Source: Streptosporangiaceae bacterium (GTDB lineage: Bacteria > Actinomycetota > Actinomycetes > Streptosporangiales > Streptosporangiaceae). From it: a DNA stretch of 5,468 nucleotides. The notes beneath the pieces were generated by a model. The model worked only from the letters and a program-made list of their open reading frames with translations. It ran no database searches and was not told the origin of the DNA. Location of the stretch: assembly GCA_030042885.1 (NCBI GenBank), contig JASHYW010000634.1:1-5468 (forward strand), written 5' to 3'. How positions within the stretch are numbered: the first letter of the stretch is position 1; each line of letters begins with the position of its first letter. Made by a program: the position numbers and the translations under genes. Shown here in pieces: positions 1 to 5,468 of this stretch.

Positions 1-19
1 CGAGGCCAGCTGAGATCCG

Positions 20-1777
20 TCACCGGGCGGCGCGGACGGCCGCGGTCGCCGCCTCGCGGAGCCGCTCACGCAGCGCGGCGCTCGCCGCGCGGTCGGTCTG
101 CGCCTCCACGATCCGCAGGCCCGCGCCTGGCAGCGCCTTGCCCAGGTCCTCGGGCTGCTCGAGACGCTGGTAGGGCAGTCCGAACGCGGCGGCCAGGTGG
201 TCCAGGCCGGCGCCGTGCGGGGTGCCGAAGAGCCGCTCGAAGGATCCGGCGAAGGCGGCCTGCTCCAGGGTGGAGAAGATCCCGCCGCCGTCGTTGTTGA
301 CCACGATCAGGCACAGGTCGGGCCGCGGCTCATCCGGCCCGAGGGCTAGGCCGGGCGCGTCGTGCAGGAAGGCCAGGTCCCCGATCAGGGCGAACGCCGG
401 GCCGCCGTAGGCCAGGGCCGCCCCAATCGCCGCCGATACCGTGCCGTCGATGCCACTGGCTCCCCTGCTGGCCAGGACCCGCAGGTCTGCGCGGGGGACG
501 CCATGACAGTCAAGATCCCGAATGGGCATGCTGGATCCGGCCCACAACAAGCTGTCTTCCGGGAGCCCGAGGACGAGATCCCTGGCCAGCCGGGGCTCGG
601 TCAGGCGGTCGTCCTCGTCGAGCACCCGGTCCACCGCGCGTCGTGCCGCGTCATCGGCCCGGCGCCACTCCGCGAGCCAGCCCGTGGTCCCGGCCGGGGT
701 GCCACCGAGCCTGATCCGCGCGGCGACGTCGGTAGCGGCCCGCTGCGGGTCGGCCCAGCGTCCGGGACCCTGCCCGATGACCACATGCCGGCCGGCCGGC
801 CCGCCCAGGAAGGCCAGCTGCACCCGGGACAGCCCCGGCCGCCCCGCCGACACGAGTACGTCGGGCCGGTGCGCGGCGACGAATTCCGGCGTCGCGAGCA
901 GGTACTGGTAGGCCGACAGCGCGTTCGGCCCGCGCCGGGCACCTGACGAGGGCTCCGCGAGCACCGGCCAGCCGGCCAGCTCGGCCAGCTCGGCCAGCTC
1001 GGCCAGGGCTGGGTCGCAGTCGCCGTTCCCGCAGACCACCACCCCGCGTTCGGTCCAGGGGAGCTCTATTTCCACCGGGGGGACACCCCCCGGACCCCCA
1101 GCCACGGGGGGCTGCCCGCCCCCCGGACCCCCTGGCCCTGGCCCCGCTGAGCGGGTCCAGGGGGCGCCGCCGGGACGGCCGTCGAGCGACTCGGGCCAGT
1201 CCTGCTCCGCGGCTCCGCCGGGCAGGTCGGGGGTGAGCGGGTCGCGGAAGGGGAGGTTGAGGTGGACCGGGCCGGCCGGGCCACCCGCGCCGCCGGAGGC
1301 GTGCGCCCAGGCCCGGCCGACCAGCGAGCGCCAGTATGCGGTCATCCCGGGCCGCCGTTCGGGCACGCCGACCTCGCAGAACCAGCGCACCGCGCTGCCA
1401 TACAGCTTGATCTGGTCAATGACCTGGTTGGCGCCGGTGCTCCTGAGCTCGGGCGGCCGGTCGGCCGAGAGCACAAGCAGCGGGACGCCGGACTCGTCGG
1501 CCTCGATCACCGCGGGATGGAAGTTGGCCGCCGCCGTGCCTGAGGTGCACAGCACCGCCACCGGGCGCCGGCTCATCTTGGCCAGGCCGAGGGCGGTGAA
1601 TGACGCCGAGCGCTCGTCGATCCTGACGTGCAGCCGTACCCTCCCCTGCTCCTCCAGGTCTGAGAACGCCATGGCCAGCGGCGTGCTCCGAGATCCCGGA
1701 GCGATCACCACCTCGCGCAGCCCGCACCGGGCCAGTTCATCGCAGAACACGATGCCGAACGCGGTGGACGGGTTCAT
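20..1777 (-). CDS. menD: MenD, SEPHCHC synthase (menaquinone biosynthesis)
   Basis: Thiamine-diphosphate enzyme of the cytoplasm that joins 2-oxoglutarate (after decarboxylation) to isochorismate, giving SEPHCHC, the first committed step of classical menaquinone synthesis. The 585-residue product shows the family motifs in order: APGSRSTPLA (26-35), Glu55 in DERSASF (the ThDP-activating glutamate of the family), TSGTAAANFHPA (78-89), SADRPPELR with Arg107, GANQ with Gln118, GSSMPIRD (414-421), SRGASGIDG (437-445), GDLAFLHD (466-473) and NNDGGGIF (494-501). The last two form the ThDP/metal-binding motif. E. coli MenD is about 556 residues; part of the excess here is a Gly/Pro-rich linker at about 209-235 between the N-terminal and middle domains. 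The ATG start overlaps the menC stop (ATGA), and AGGAG lies 8 nt upstream inside the menC end, so translational coupling is likely. The stop is TGA at 22-20. The identification is secure. Confidence 0.97.
   Translation of the reverse strand: MNPSTAFGIVFCDELARCGLREVVIAPGSRSTPLAMAFSDLEEQGRVRLHVRIDERSASFTALGLAKMSRRPVAVLCTSGTAAANFHPAVIEADESGVPLLVLSADRPPELRSTGANQVIDQIKLYGSAVRWFCEVGVPERRPGMTAYWRSLVGRAWAHASGGAGGPAGPVHLNLPFRDPLTPDLPGGAAEQDWPESLDGRPGGAPWTRSAGPGPGGPGGGQPPVAGGPGGVPPVEIELPWTERGVVVCGNGDCDPALAELAELAELAGWPVLAEPSSGARRGPNALSAYQYLLATPEFVAAHRPDVLVSAGRPGLSRVQLAFLGGPAGRHVVIGQGPGRWADPQRAATDVAARIRLGGTPAGTTGWLAEWRRADDAARRAVDRVLDEDDRLTEPRLARDLVLGLPEDSLLWAGSSMPIRDLDCHGVPRADLRVLASRGASGIDGTVSAAIGAALAYGGPAFALIGDLAFLHDAPGLALGPDEPRPDLCLIVVNNDGGGIFSTLEQAAFAGSFERLFGTPHGAGLDHLAAAFGLPYQRLEQPEDLGKALPGAGLRIVEAQTDRAASAALRERLREAATAAVRAAR
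965..1008. repeat. 9-bp tandem repeat inside menD
   Basis: Three perfect copies of CGGCCAGCT lie at 973-981, 982-990 and 991-999. They are flanked by a degenerate unit at 965-972 (one base short) and a partial unit at 1000-1008. Because the unit is three codons long, it is read in frame in menD as repeated Glu-Leu-Ala (about residues 259-268) in a helix of the middle domain. Copy-number change would add or remove three residues without a frameshift. Confidence 0.85.
1075..1164. repeat. GC-rich palindrome cluster in the MenD linker
   Basis: This coding stretch holds a 14-bp direct repeat, six C then GGA then five C, at 1086-1099 and 1119-1132. The copies are 33 bp (11 codons) apart, so the protein shows an 11-residue GGPGG..PPV repeat. 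Perfect hairpins overlap the copies: 1075-1093 (8-bp stem CCGGGGGG, 3-nt loop) and 1105-1125 (8-bp stem CGGGGGGC, 5-nt loop). A smaller one sits at 1143-1155 (CCCGC/GCGGG), nested inside an 8-bp pair CCCCCTGG (1128-1135) with CCAGGGGG (1157-1164). It encodes the Gly/Pro-rich linker at residues 207-235. It could be a short dispersed palindromic element that entered the gene in frame, or local duplication in a tolerant linker. Confidence 0.75.
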
Positions 1778-2739
1778 AGGTGCAACTCCTGGGCCGGAAG
1801 CACATCCGAGAGGAACCGCGCCGCGGCCGCCGCCCGGTCCCGCCAGGGGCCCGGGTCGGTCTCGAAGCGCGCCAGTAGCGCGGCATCCACGACGGGACGG
1901 CGGACCGGCAGCTCACCCTGGTCGGGCACCAGCGGGTCGGCGGTCACGTCCCCGGCCAGCAGCGACATGGTGGCCAGGCCGCAGGCATAGGGGAGCTCGG
2001 GCAGCGCGGCGGCGAGCACCGCCCCGGCCGCGAGCCCGACCGAGGTCTCGACCGCGCTGGATACCACGACGGGCAGGCCGCACGCCTCCGCCACCCGCAG
2101 CGCCGCCCGGACGCCGCCGAGCGGCTGGACCTTCAGCACCACGATGTCGGCCGCGCCCGCGGCCCTGACCCGCAGCGGGTCCTCGGCCCGCCGGATGGAC
2201 TCATCCGCCGCAACCGGGATGTCGATATGTCGACGTAGCTCGGCGAGCTCGTCCAGGGTGGCGCAGGGCTGCTCCGCGTACTCGAGCCCGAACGCCGCCA
2301 GCCGCCGCAGCATGCGCACCGCCTGCCCGGCGCCCCAGCCGCCGTTGGCGTCGACCCTGATCCGGCCGGCTGGGCCGAGCGCCTCGCGGACCGCCTCGAC
2401 CCGCTCGATGTCGGCCGCCTCGTCCTGGCCGCGCTCGGCCACCTTGACCTTCGCGGTCCGGCACCCCGATCCGGCTACGATCCGCATCGCCTGCTCCGGG
2501 CCGACCGCCGGCACGGTCACGTTCACCGGGATCCGCTCCCTGACCGGCGCGGGCCAGCCCCGCGTGGCTGATTCGAGGGCGCTGGCCAGCCACCGCGCAC
2601 ACTCCCGCGGCCCGTACTCGGCGAATGGCGAGAACTCTCCCCACCCGGCCGGACCCTCGATCAGCGTGCCCTCCCGGACCGTGACCCCCCGGAACCGGAC
2701 CGGCATCGGGATCGCGAACGCCCGCAATCCCGCCAGCAT
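1774..2739 (-). CDS. menC: MenC, o-succinylbenzoate synthase
   Basis: Enolase-superfamily enzyme that dehydrates SHCHC to o-succinylbenzoate in menaquinone synthesis; it is cytoplasmic and metal-dependent. In the 321-residue product the N-terminal capping domain carries VRFRGVTVREG and GPAGWGEFSPF. The barrel shows the full catalytic set: KVK with Lys97/Lys99, metal ligands Asp130 (RVDANGGW), Glu156 (YAEQP) and Asp179 (AADES), and Lys203 (LKVQPLGG), followed by SSAVETSVGL. The length fits actinobacterial MenC (about 320-326). The reading frame is open up to an ATG at 2808, but that start would put the 42-nt hairpin at 2768-2809 into an unconserved N-terminus, so I prefer ATG 2739, which has GGTGA 8 nt upstream. 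GTG at 2751 (325 residues) is a real alternative. The TGA stop overlaps the menD start by 4 nt. Confidence 0.95.
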   Translation of the reverse strand: MLAGLRAFAIPMPVRFRGVTVREGTLIEGPAGWGEFSPFAEYGPRECARWLASALESATRGWPAPVRERIPVNVTVPAVGPEQAMRIVAGSGCRTAKVKVAERGQDEAADIERVEAVREALGPAGRIRVDANGGWGAGQAVRMLRRLAAFGLEYAEQPCATLDELAELRRHIDIPVAADESIRRAEDPLRVRAAGAADIVVLKVQPLGGVRAALRVAEACGLPVVVSSAVETSVGLAAGAVLAAALPELPYACGLATMSLLAGDVTADPLVPDQGELPVRRPVVDAALLARFETDPGPWRDRAAAAARFLSDVLPAQELHL

Positions 2740-2767
2740 CCCCGGGGTCACCGGCCTTCCCCAGGAT

Positions 2768-2809
2768 CGTGGATCGTTACCCCCACCAGGGGGGCAGTAA
2801 CGATCCACG
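2768..2809. terminator. Strong hairpin between menB and menC
   Basis: A 13-bp perfect inverted repeat, CGTGGATCGTTAC at 2768-2780 and GTAACGATCCACG at 2797-2809, continues inward after a 2-nt bulge with CCCC (2781-2784) pairing GGGG (2791-2794), leaving a 6-nt loop. It begins 18 nt after the menB stop and ends about 16-28 nt before the candidate menC starts. No T-run follows on the minus strand, so it is not a classical intrinsic terminator, although actinobacteria are known to use hairpins lacking a U-tract. It could be a partial terminator or attenuator lowering menC-menD, an RNA-processing or stability element, or a protein operator. The structure is certain; its role is inferred. Confidence 0.6.
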
Positions 2810-2827
2810 TTGAGCAGGAAGACCGGA

Positions 2828-3658
2828 TCATGGGCGGCGGGGGTACTTGGAGAAGTCGGGAGTGCGCTTCTCCTTGTAGGCGTCGCGGCCCTCCTGGGCT
2901 TCCTCGCTCATGTAGTAGAGCAGGGTCGCGTCCCCGGCGAACTGCTGCATGCCCGCCGCCCCGTCGGTGACCGCGTTGAGCGCGCCCTTGAGCATGCGCA
3001 GCGCCAGCGGGGACTTGGCCAGCAGCTCGCGGGCCCAGGTGATCGTCTCCTTCTCCAGGTCCGCCAGCGGGACCACGGCGTTGACCAGGCCCATCTCCAG
3101 CGCCTGCCGCGCGTCGTACTGGCGGCACAGGTACCAGATCTCGCGCGCCTTCTTCAGGCCGACCGTGGCGGCGAGCAGCCACGATCCGTAGCCGCCGTCG
3201 AACGAGCCCACCTTAGGGCCGGTCTGGCCGAAGATCGCGTTGTCCGCCGCGATGGTCAGGTCGCAGCACACGTGCAGCACGTGCCCGCCGCCGATGGCGT
3301 GCCCGGCGACCATGGCGATCACCGGCTTGGGTGTCCGCCGGATCTGGACCTGCAGGTCGAGCACGTTGAGGCGGCCCACACCGTGATCGTCGACGTAACC
3401 GTCGTCGCCGCGGATCCTCTGGTCCCCGCCGGAGCAGAAGGCCTTGTCTCCCGCCCCGGTGAGAATGATCACACCGATTTCTGGATCGTCCCGCGCGATG
3501 TTGAATGCGTTCGACAGCTCGAACAGCGTTGCCGGCCGGAACGCATTACGGACTTCGGGCCGGTTGATGGTGATCTTCGCGATGCCCTCGGCCGTGTCAT
3601 ACAGGATGTCGGAGTAGTCTTTCCCCGGTTCCGGGCCAGACCGCTGCCATTCGATCAC
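2828..3658 (-). CDS. menB: MenB, 1,4-dihydroxy-2-naphthoyl-CoA synthase, type I
   Basis: Crotonase-fold enzyme that closes the second ring of the naphthoquinone (OSB-CoA to DHNA-CoA) in the cytoplasm. The 276-residue product shows FCSGGDQ (74-80), AGHAIGGGH (118-126, oxyanion-hole region), [16 protein letters not shown] (144-159) and a C-terminal FSKYPRRP. It appears collinear with E. coli MenB at an offset of 9: Gly147, Asp154, Trp175 and Tyr249 match the known Gly156, Asp163, Trp184 and Tyr258. Gly147, where mycobacterial MenB has Asp, marks the bicarbonate-dependent type I class. The frame is open to an ATG at 3673, but its codons 2-3 are the AGGAGG ribosome binding site. The start is therefore GTG at 3658, 6 nt downstream of that site. 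It is the first gene of the minus-strand operon, divergent from menE. Confidence 0.97.
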   Translation of the reverse strand: MIEWQRSGPEPGKDYSDILYDTAEGIAKITINRPEVRNAFRPATLFELSNAFNIARDDPEIGVIILTGAGDKAFCSGGDQRIRGDDGYVDDHGVGRLNVLDLQVQIRRTPKPVIAMVAGHAIGGGHVLHVCCDLTIAADNAIFGQTGPKVGSFDGGYGSWLLAATVGLKKAREIWYLCRQYDARQALEMGLVNAVVPLADLEKETITWARELLAKSPLALRMLKGALNAVTDGAAGMQQFAGDATLLYYMSEEAQEGRDAYKEKRTPDFSKYPRRP

Positions 3659-3664
3659 TCGTAA

Positions 3665-3670
3665 CCTCCT
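3665..3670 (-). promoter_or_regulatory. menB ribosome binding site
   Basis: A perfect AGGAGG on the minus strand, 6 nt before GTG 3658. It decides the menB start, because it would otherwise fall inside the coding sequence of the longer frame beginning at ATG 3673. Confidence 0.85.
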
Positions 3671-3682
3671 CATTCCGGGTTC

Positions 3683-3688
3683 TAACCT
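3683..3688 (+). promoter_or_regulatory. Candidate -10 element of menE
   Basis: TAACCT fits the TANNNT form of actinobacterial -10 elements and lies in an AT-rich island in otherwise GC-rich DNA. Transcription would begin about 3695-3697, at or next to the GTG start of menE, which has no Shine-Dalgarno sequence. That spacing is typical of leaderless genes. No convincing -35 is seen. Confidence 0.4.
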
Positions 3689-3690
3689 TA
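3685..3690 (-). promoter_or_regulatory. Candidate -10 element of the menB-menC-menD operon
   Basis: Read on the minus strand this is TAAGGT (TANNNT). A start near 3678 would give a leader of about 20 nt that contains the AGGAGG site. It overlaps the menE -10 on the other strand, and its -35 region would fall inside menE, where only a poor match (AAGGAG or CAAGGA) is seen. Confidence 0.35.
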
Positions 3691-3696
3691 ACGATC

Positions 3697-4926
3697 GTGA
3701 CCATGCGCTCCTTGCACGCGGTCCTGGTCGAGCGCGCGACGCCGCGCCTGGTTGAGCTGCTCGCGGCGGCGCTGGATGGCACCGGGCCCGCCGTCGCGCC
3801 GCTGGACGCCAGGCTGCCCGCGGCCCGGCTGGAGGACCTGCTTGCCGGCCTGGCCCCGGACACGGTGGAGGATCCCGCGGGCATCACCACCGCCCGTTCG
3901 GGAGAAAAAAGAGGAGTCGCCGACAGTACGGCGGTCATCGTCTGCTCCTCCGGGTCTACCGGCGTACCGAAGGGGGTCGAGCTCAGCGCCGCCGCACTGC
4001 TGCACTCGGCGCGGGCCTCGCTGGCCAGGCTCGGCGCCCGTCCCGGCGAGCGGTGGCTGTGCTGCCTGCCGACCGCGTACATCCCCGGGATCCAGGTTCT
4101 GGTCCGTTCGCTGGTCAGCGGCACCGACCCGGTACTAGCCGACCGGGCCGACGCCGAAACGGTCGCGGCCAGCGGCTGTGCGCACGTCTCGCTGGTGCCG
4201 ACCCAGCTCCGGCGGCTGCTCGATGTCGACATAGCGACAAGGGCCGGCGCGCCCGCACCGCTGGCCGGGTTTTCCTCGGTGCTGCTCGGCGGGGCCGCCG
4301 CGCCCGCCGACCTGCTGGACGCGGCCCGAGCCGCCCGGATCCCGGTGGTGACCAGCTACGGCATGACCGAGACCTGCGGCGGCTGCGTGTACGACGGGAT
4401 CCCGCTGGACGGGGTGCGGGTCAAGACCGGCGATGAGGACGGCCGGATCTGGATCGGCGGGCCGGTGCTGTTCTCTGGCTACCTGGGTGGCCCGGAACAG
4501 CCTGCGCTCAGGGACGGCTGGTTCTACACCGGCGACCTGGGCCGCCTGGACTCCTCGGGACGGCTGACGGTGCGCGGCCGCGCGGACGATGTCATCAACA
4601 CCGGCGGTTACAAGGTGGTCCCCGGCGAGGTGACGGCCGCCCTGCAGACCTGCCCCGGTGTCCGGGACGTGGCAGTCGTCGGCCAGCCCGACACCCAATG
4701 GGGCGAACGGGTCGTCGCGGTCGTGGTGCCGGCCGACCCGGCCGACCCGCCCACGCTCGAATTGCTCCGACTCCATGTGCGGGAACGTCTGCCGCGTTAC
4801 GCTGCTCCGAGCAGGGTGGTGGTGGTCGATGCCGTTCCCACGCTTCCCAGCGGGAAGCACGACATCGCTCAGCTCAGGCGGGAACTGCTGCCGCGGGAAC
4901 AAACTGGGGCGAAGAGCGTTACTTAA
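3697..4926 (+). CDS. menE: MenE, o-succinylbenzoate-CoA ligase
   Basis: Adenylate-forming ligase that activates o-succinylbenzoate with ATP and CoA to OSB-CoA, the MenB substrate; it is cytoplasmic. The 409-residue product has the ATP-binding loop [10 protein letters not shown] (84-93), TSYGMTET (219-226), FYTGDLG (276-282), [15 protein letters not shown] (293-307) and a C-terminal PSGKHD whose Lys387 is the family's adenylation lysine. It is shorter than E. coli MenE (about 451), with a reduced N-terminus as in other actinobacteria. GTG 3697 and ATG 3703 are both possible starts; neither has a Shine-Dalgarno site, and the promoter position favours a leaderless GTG. Codons 70-72 contain a run of six A, odd in this GC-rich gene. 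It ends in tandem stops TAA-TAG. Specificity for OSB is inferred from the men neighbours plus motifs; an unrelated acyl-CoA ligase is unlikely. Confidence 0.94.
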   Translation: MTMRSLHAVLVERATPRLVELLAAALDGTGPAVAPLDARLPAARLEDLLAGLAPDTVEDPAGITTARSGEKRGVADSTAVIVCSSGSTGVPKGVELSAAALLHSARASLARLGARPGERWLCCLPTAYIPGIQVLVRSLVSGTDPVLADRADAETVAASGCAHVSLVPTQLRRLLDVDIATRAGAPAPLAGFSSVLLGGAAAPADLLDAARAARIPVVTSYGMTETCGGCVYDGIPLDGVRVKTGDEDGRIWIGGPVLFSGYLGGPEQPALRDGWFYTGDLGRLDSSGRLTVRGRADDVINTGGYKVVPGEVTAALQTCPGVRDVAVVGQPDTQWGERVVAVVVPADPADPPTLELLRLHVRERLPRYAAPSRVVVVDAVPTLPSGKHDIAQLRRELLPREQTGAKSVT

Positions 4927-5041
4927 TAGTGCCCGGACAATGTACCCCGCTGAGTACTGCGCGGGGAAACGAGGGGTACTTGGTGGAAGCCTGTGAACGA
5001 CGTGTGGATTGCGTGCGTATCTAGGAGGAGGGAGGTGTCTC
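4927..5041. other. menE to sigma-factor intergenic region with alternative hairpins
   Basis: This 115-bp gap holds two competing inverted repeats that share the CCCC at 4945-4948. One pairs CCCCGC (4945-4950) with GCGGGG (4961-4966) across a 10-nt loop; the other pairs GTACCCC (4942-4948) with GGGGTAC (4973-4979). They lie 16-18 nt after the menE stop, so they could end menE transcription, and no T-run follows. The promoter of the downstream gene should lie at about 4980-5020, but I find no confident -35/-10 pair. TTGGTG at 4980-4985 with GTGGAT at 5004-5009 is a weak candidate. Confidence 0.5.
5023..5035 (+). promoter_or_regulatory. Ribosome binding site of the sigma-factor gene
   Basis: A purine-rich double site: AGGAGG at 5023-5028 and GGAGG at 5031-5035. 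The second is 6 nt from ATG 5042, the optimal spacing. This supports 5042 over the in-frame ATG at 5057. Confidence 0.8.
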
Positions 5042-5468
5042 ATGCCGCGGATCGCCATGGCGACTTCACCGGTCGCCCTATCGGATGAAGAGGCGAGCAC
5101 GAACCGTGTGGATGACCTGATCCAGCGGGGACGTAGCCAGGGTCACCTGTCTCTTGCGGAGCTGAGGAACGCCTTCGACCAGGCAGGCCTGACTCCTGCC
5201 GAGGGAAGGTCGATCTTGCGTGAGCTGACCGAGTCCGGCGTGCGGCTGGCCAACGAGCTGGCCGAGCCAGGCAAGGGCCGCCCGGTGCGCTCGGCAACCG
5301 CCACGGGGCGGCCTGCCAAGGACGCGGACGACATTGATGTCGAGCCCGGCGATGACACCGACCTCGACCTGGACCCAATTTCCGATGCCGAGGTGGTGAG
5401 CCTCGAGGCGGAGGCCGCCGCGCTCACCGAGGCCGATCTTGATGACCAGACGCCCGCCATGGGCGACT
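5042..5468 (+). CDS. RpoD/HrdB-type sigma factor, N-terminal part (cut by the window edge)
   Basis: Only the first 142 codons are present; the frame is open at the window end. Residues about 21-70, from RVDDLIQRGRSQGHLSLAEL through LTPAEGRSILRELTESGV, match sigma-70 region 1.1, the short helical domain that blocks DNA binding by free primary sigma factors. An acidic, low-complexity linker follows (about 90-138, rich in Asp and Glu, for example DDTDLDLD). The final PAMGD plus a codon starting with T is where region 1.2 of actinobacterial sigma factors would be expected to begin, but regions 1.2-4 are not visible. Region 1.1 starts near residue 20, so the long Lys/Ala-rich N-terminal extension of Streptomyces HrdB is missing. 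It may be the primary sigma factor or a close paralogue. The gene follows menE on the same strand but probably has its own promoter. Confidence 0.75.
   Translation, partial: MPRIAMATSPVALSDEEASTNRVDDLIQRGRSQGHLSLAELRNAFDQAGLTPAEGRSILRELTESGVRLANELAEPGKGRPVRSATATGRPAKDADDIDVEPGDDTDLDLDPISDAEVVSLEAEAAALTEADLDDQTPAMGD

Noticed and set aside
362..946. Plus-strand open frame of 194 codons antisense to menD
   Set aside because: Low-complexity Gly/Pro/Arg product antisense to the ThDP-binding half of MenD.
1233..2168. Plus-strand open frame of 311 codons across the menC/menD junction
   Set aside because: It is antisense to two well-supported enzymes, its product is Pro/Arg/Ser-rich without domains, and it reflects GC-rich third-position bias.
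2740..2808. Longer menC starting at ATG 2808
   Set aside because: The extra 23 residues would be encoded largely by the hairpin and have no match in my knowledge of MenC N-termini, which begin close to the VRFRG segment.
2810..3664. Plus-strand open frame of 284 codons antisense to menB
   Set aside because: menB is certain on the other strand; the antisense product has no recognisable motif and no suitable ribosome binding site.
3905..3911. Programmed -1 frameshift at A AAA AAG in menE
   Set aside because: The heptamer is not in the required phase with the menE frame, and the intact zero frame encodes the complete enzyme.
4985..5011. SigR-type promoter (GGAAT-18/19-GTT) before the sigma gene, as known for Streptomyces hrdB
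   Set aside because: GGAAG is present at 4985-4989, but neither an 18- nor a 19-nt spacer leads to GTT (ATT and TTG are found).
4135..5100. Minus-strand open frame of 321 codons opposite menE and the following gap
   Set aside because: It is antisense to conserved MenE motifs and to the start of the sigma gene; it is compositional only.
1..5468. CRISPR array, tRNA/rRNA gene, insertion sequence or phage genes
   Set aside because: No regularly spaced repeats, no cloverleaf or rRNA-like sequence and no transposase or phage frame was seen; the window is nearly filled by core metabolic genes.

Overview
This window looks like chromosomal DNA of a high-GC actinomycete. The coding sequence is strongly G/C-biased at third positions. 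Starts include GTG with AGGAGG-type ribosome binding sites, and the proteins resemble actinobacterial versions of their families. The genus cannot be fixed from this window; a non-mycobacterial soil actinomycete (for example Streptosporangiales- or Frankia-like) is an inference only.

Layout: three genes on the minus strand, read right to left as menB (3658-2828), menC (2739-1774) and menD (1777-20), form a menaquinone operon. menC and menD overlap by ATGA. menB and menC are separated by a strong 42-nt hairpin. menE (3697-4926) diverges from menB across a gap of only 38 bp, in which the two candidate -10 elements overlap. After a 115-bp gap comes the 5' part of a plus-strand gene (5042 to the window end). 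It encodes the N-terminal region 1.1 and acidic linker of an RpoD/HrdB-type sigma factor and is cut by the window edge.

Function: the four men genes give four consecutive steps of the classical (o-succinylbenzoate) menaquinone pathway. MenD turns isochorismate plus 2-oxoglutarate into SEPHCHC, MenC makes o-succinylbenzoate from SHCHC, MenE forms OSB-CoA, and MenB closes the ring to DHNA-CoA. MenF, MenH, the thioesterase, MenA and MenG are not here. MenB carries the glycine typical of the bicarbonate-dependent (type I) class and is collinear with E. coli MenB, unlike mycobacterial MenB as I recall it.

I see no new defence, mobile or biosynthetic system. The points worth a second look are regulatory or structural: the menB/menC hairpin, the overlapping divergent promoters with a probably leaderless menE, a GC-palindrome repeat embedded in the MenD linker, a 9-bp tandem repeat in menD, and alternative hairpins before the sigma gene.
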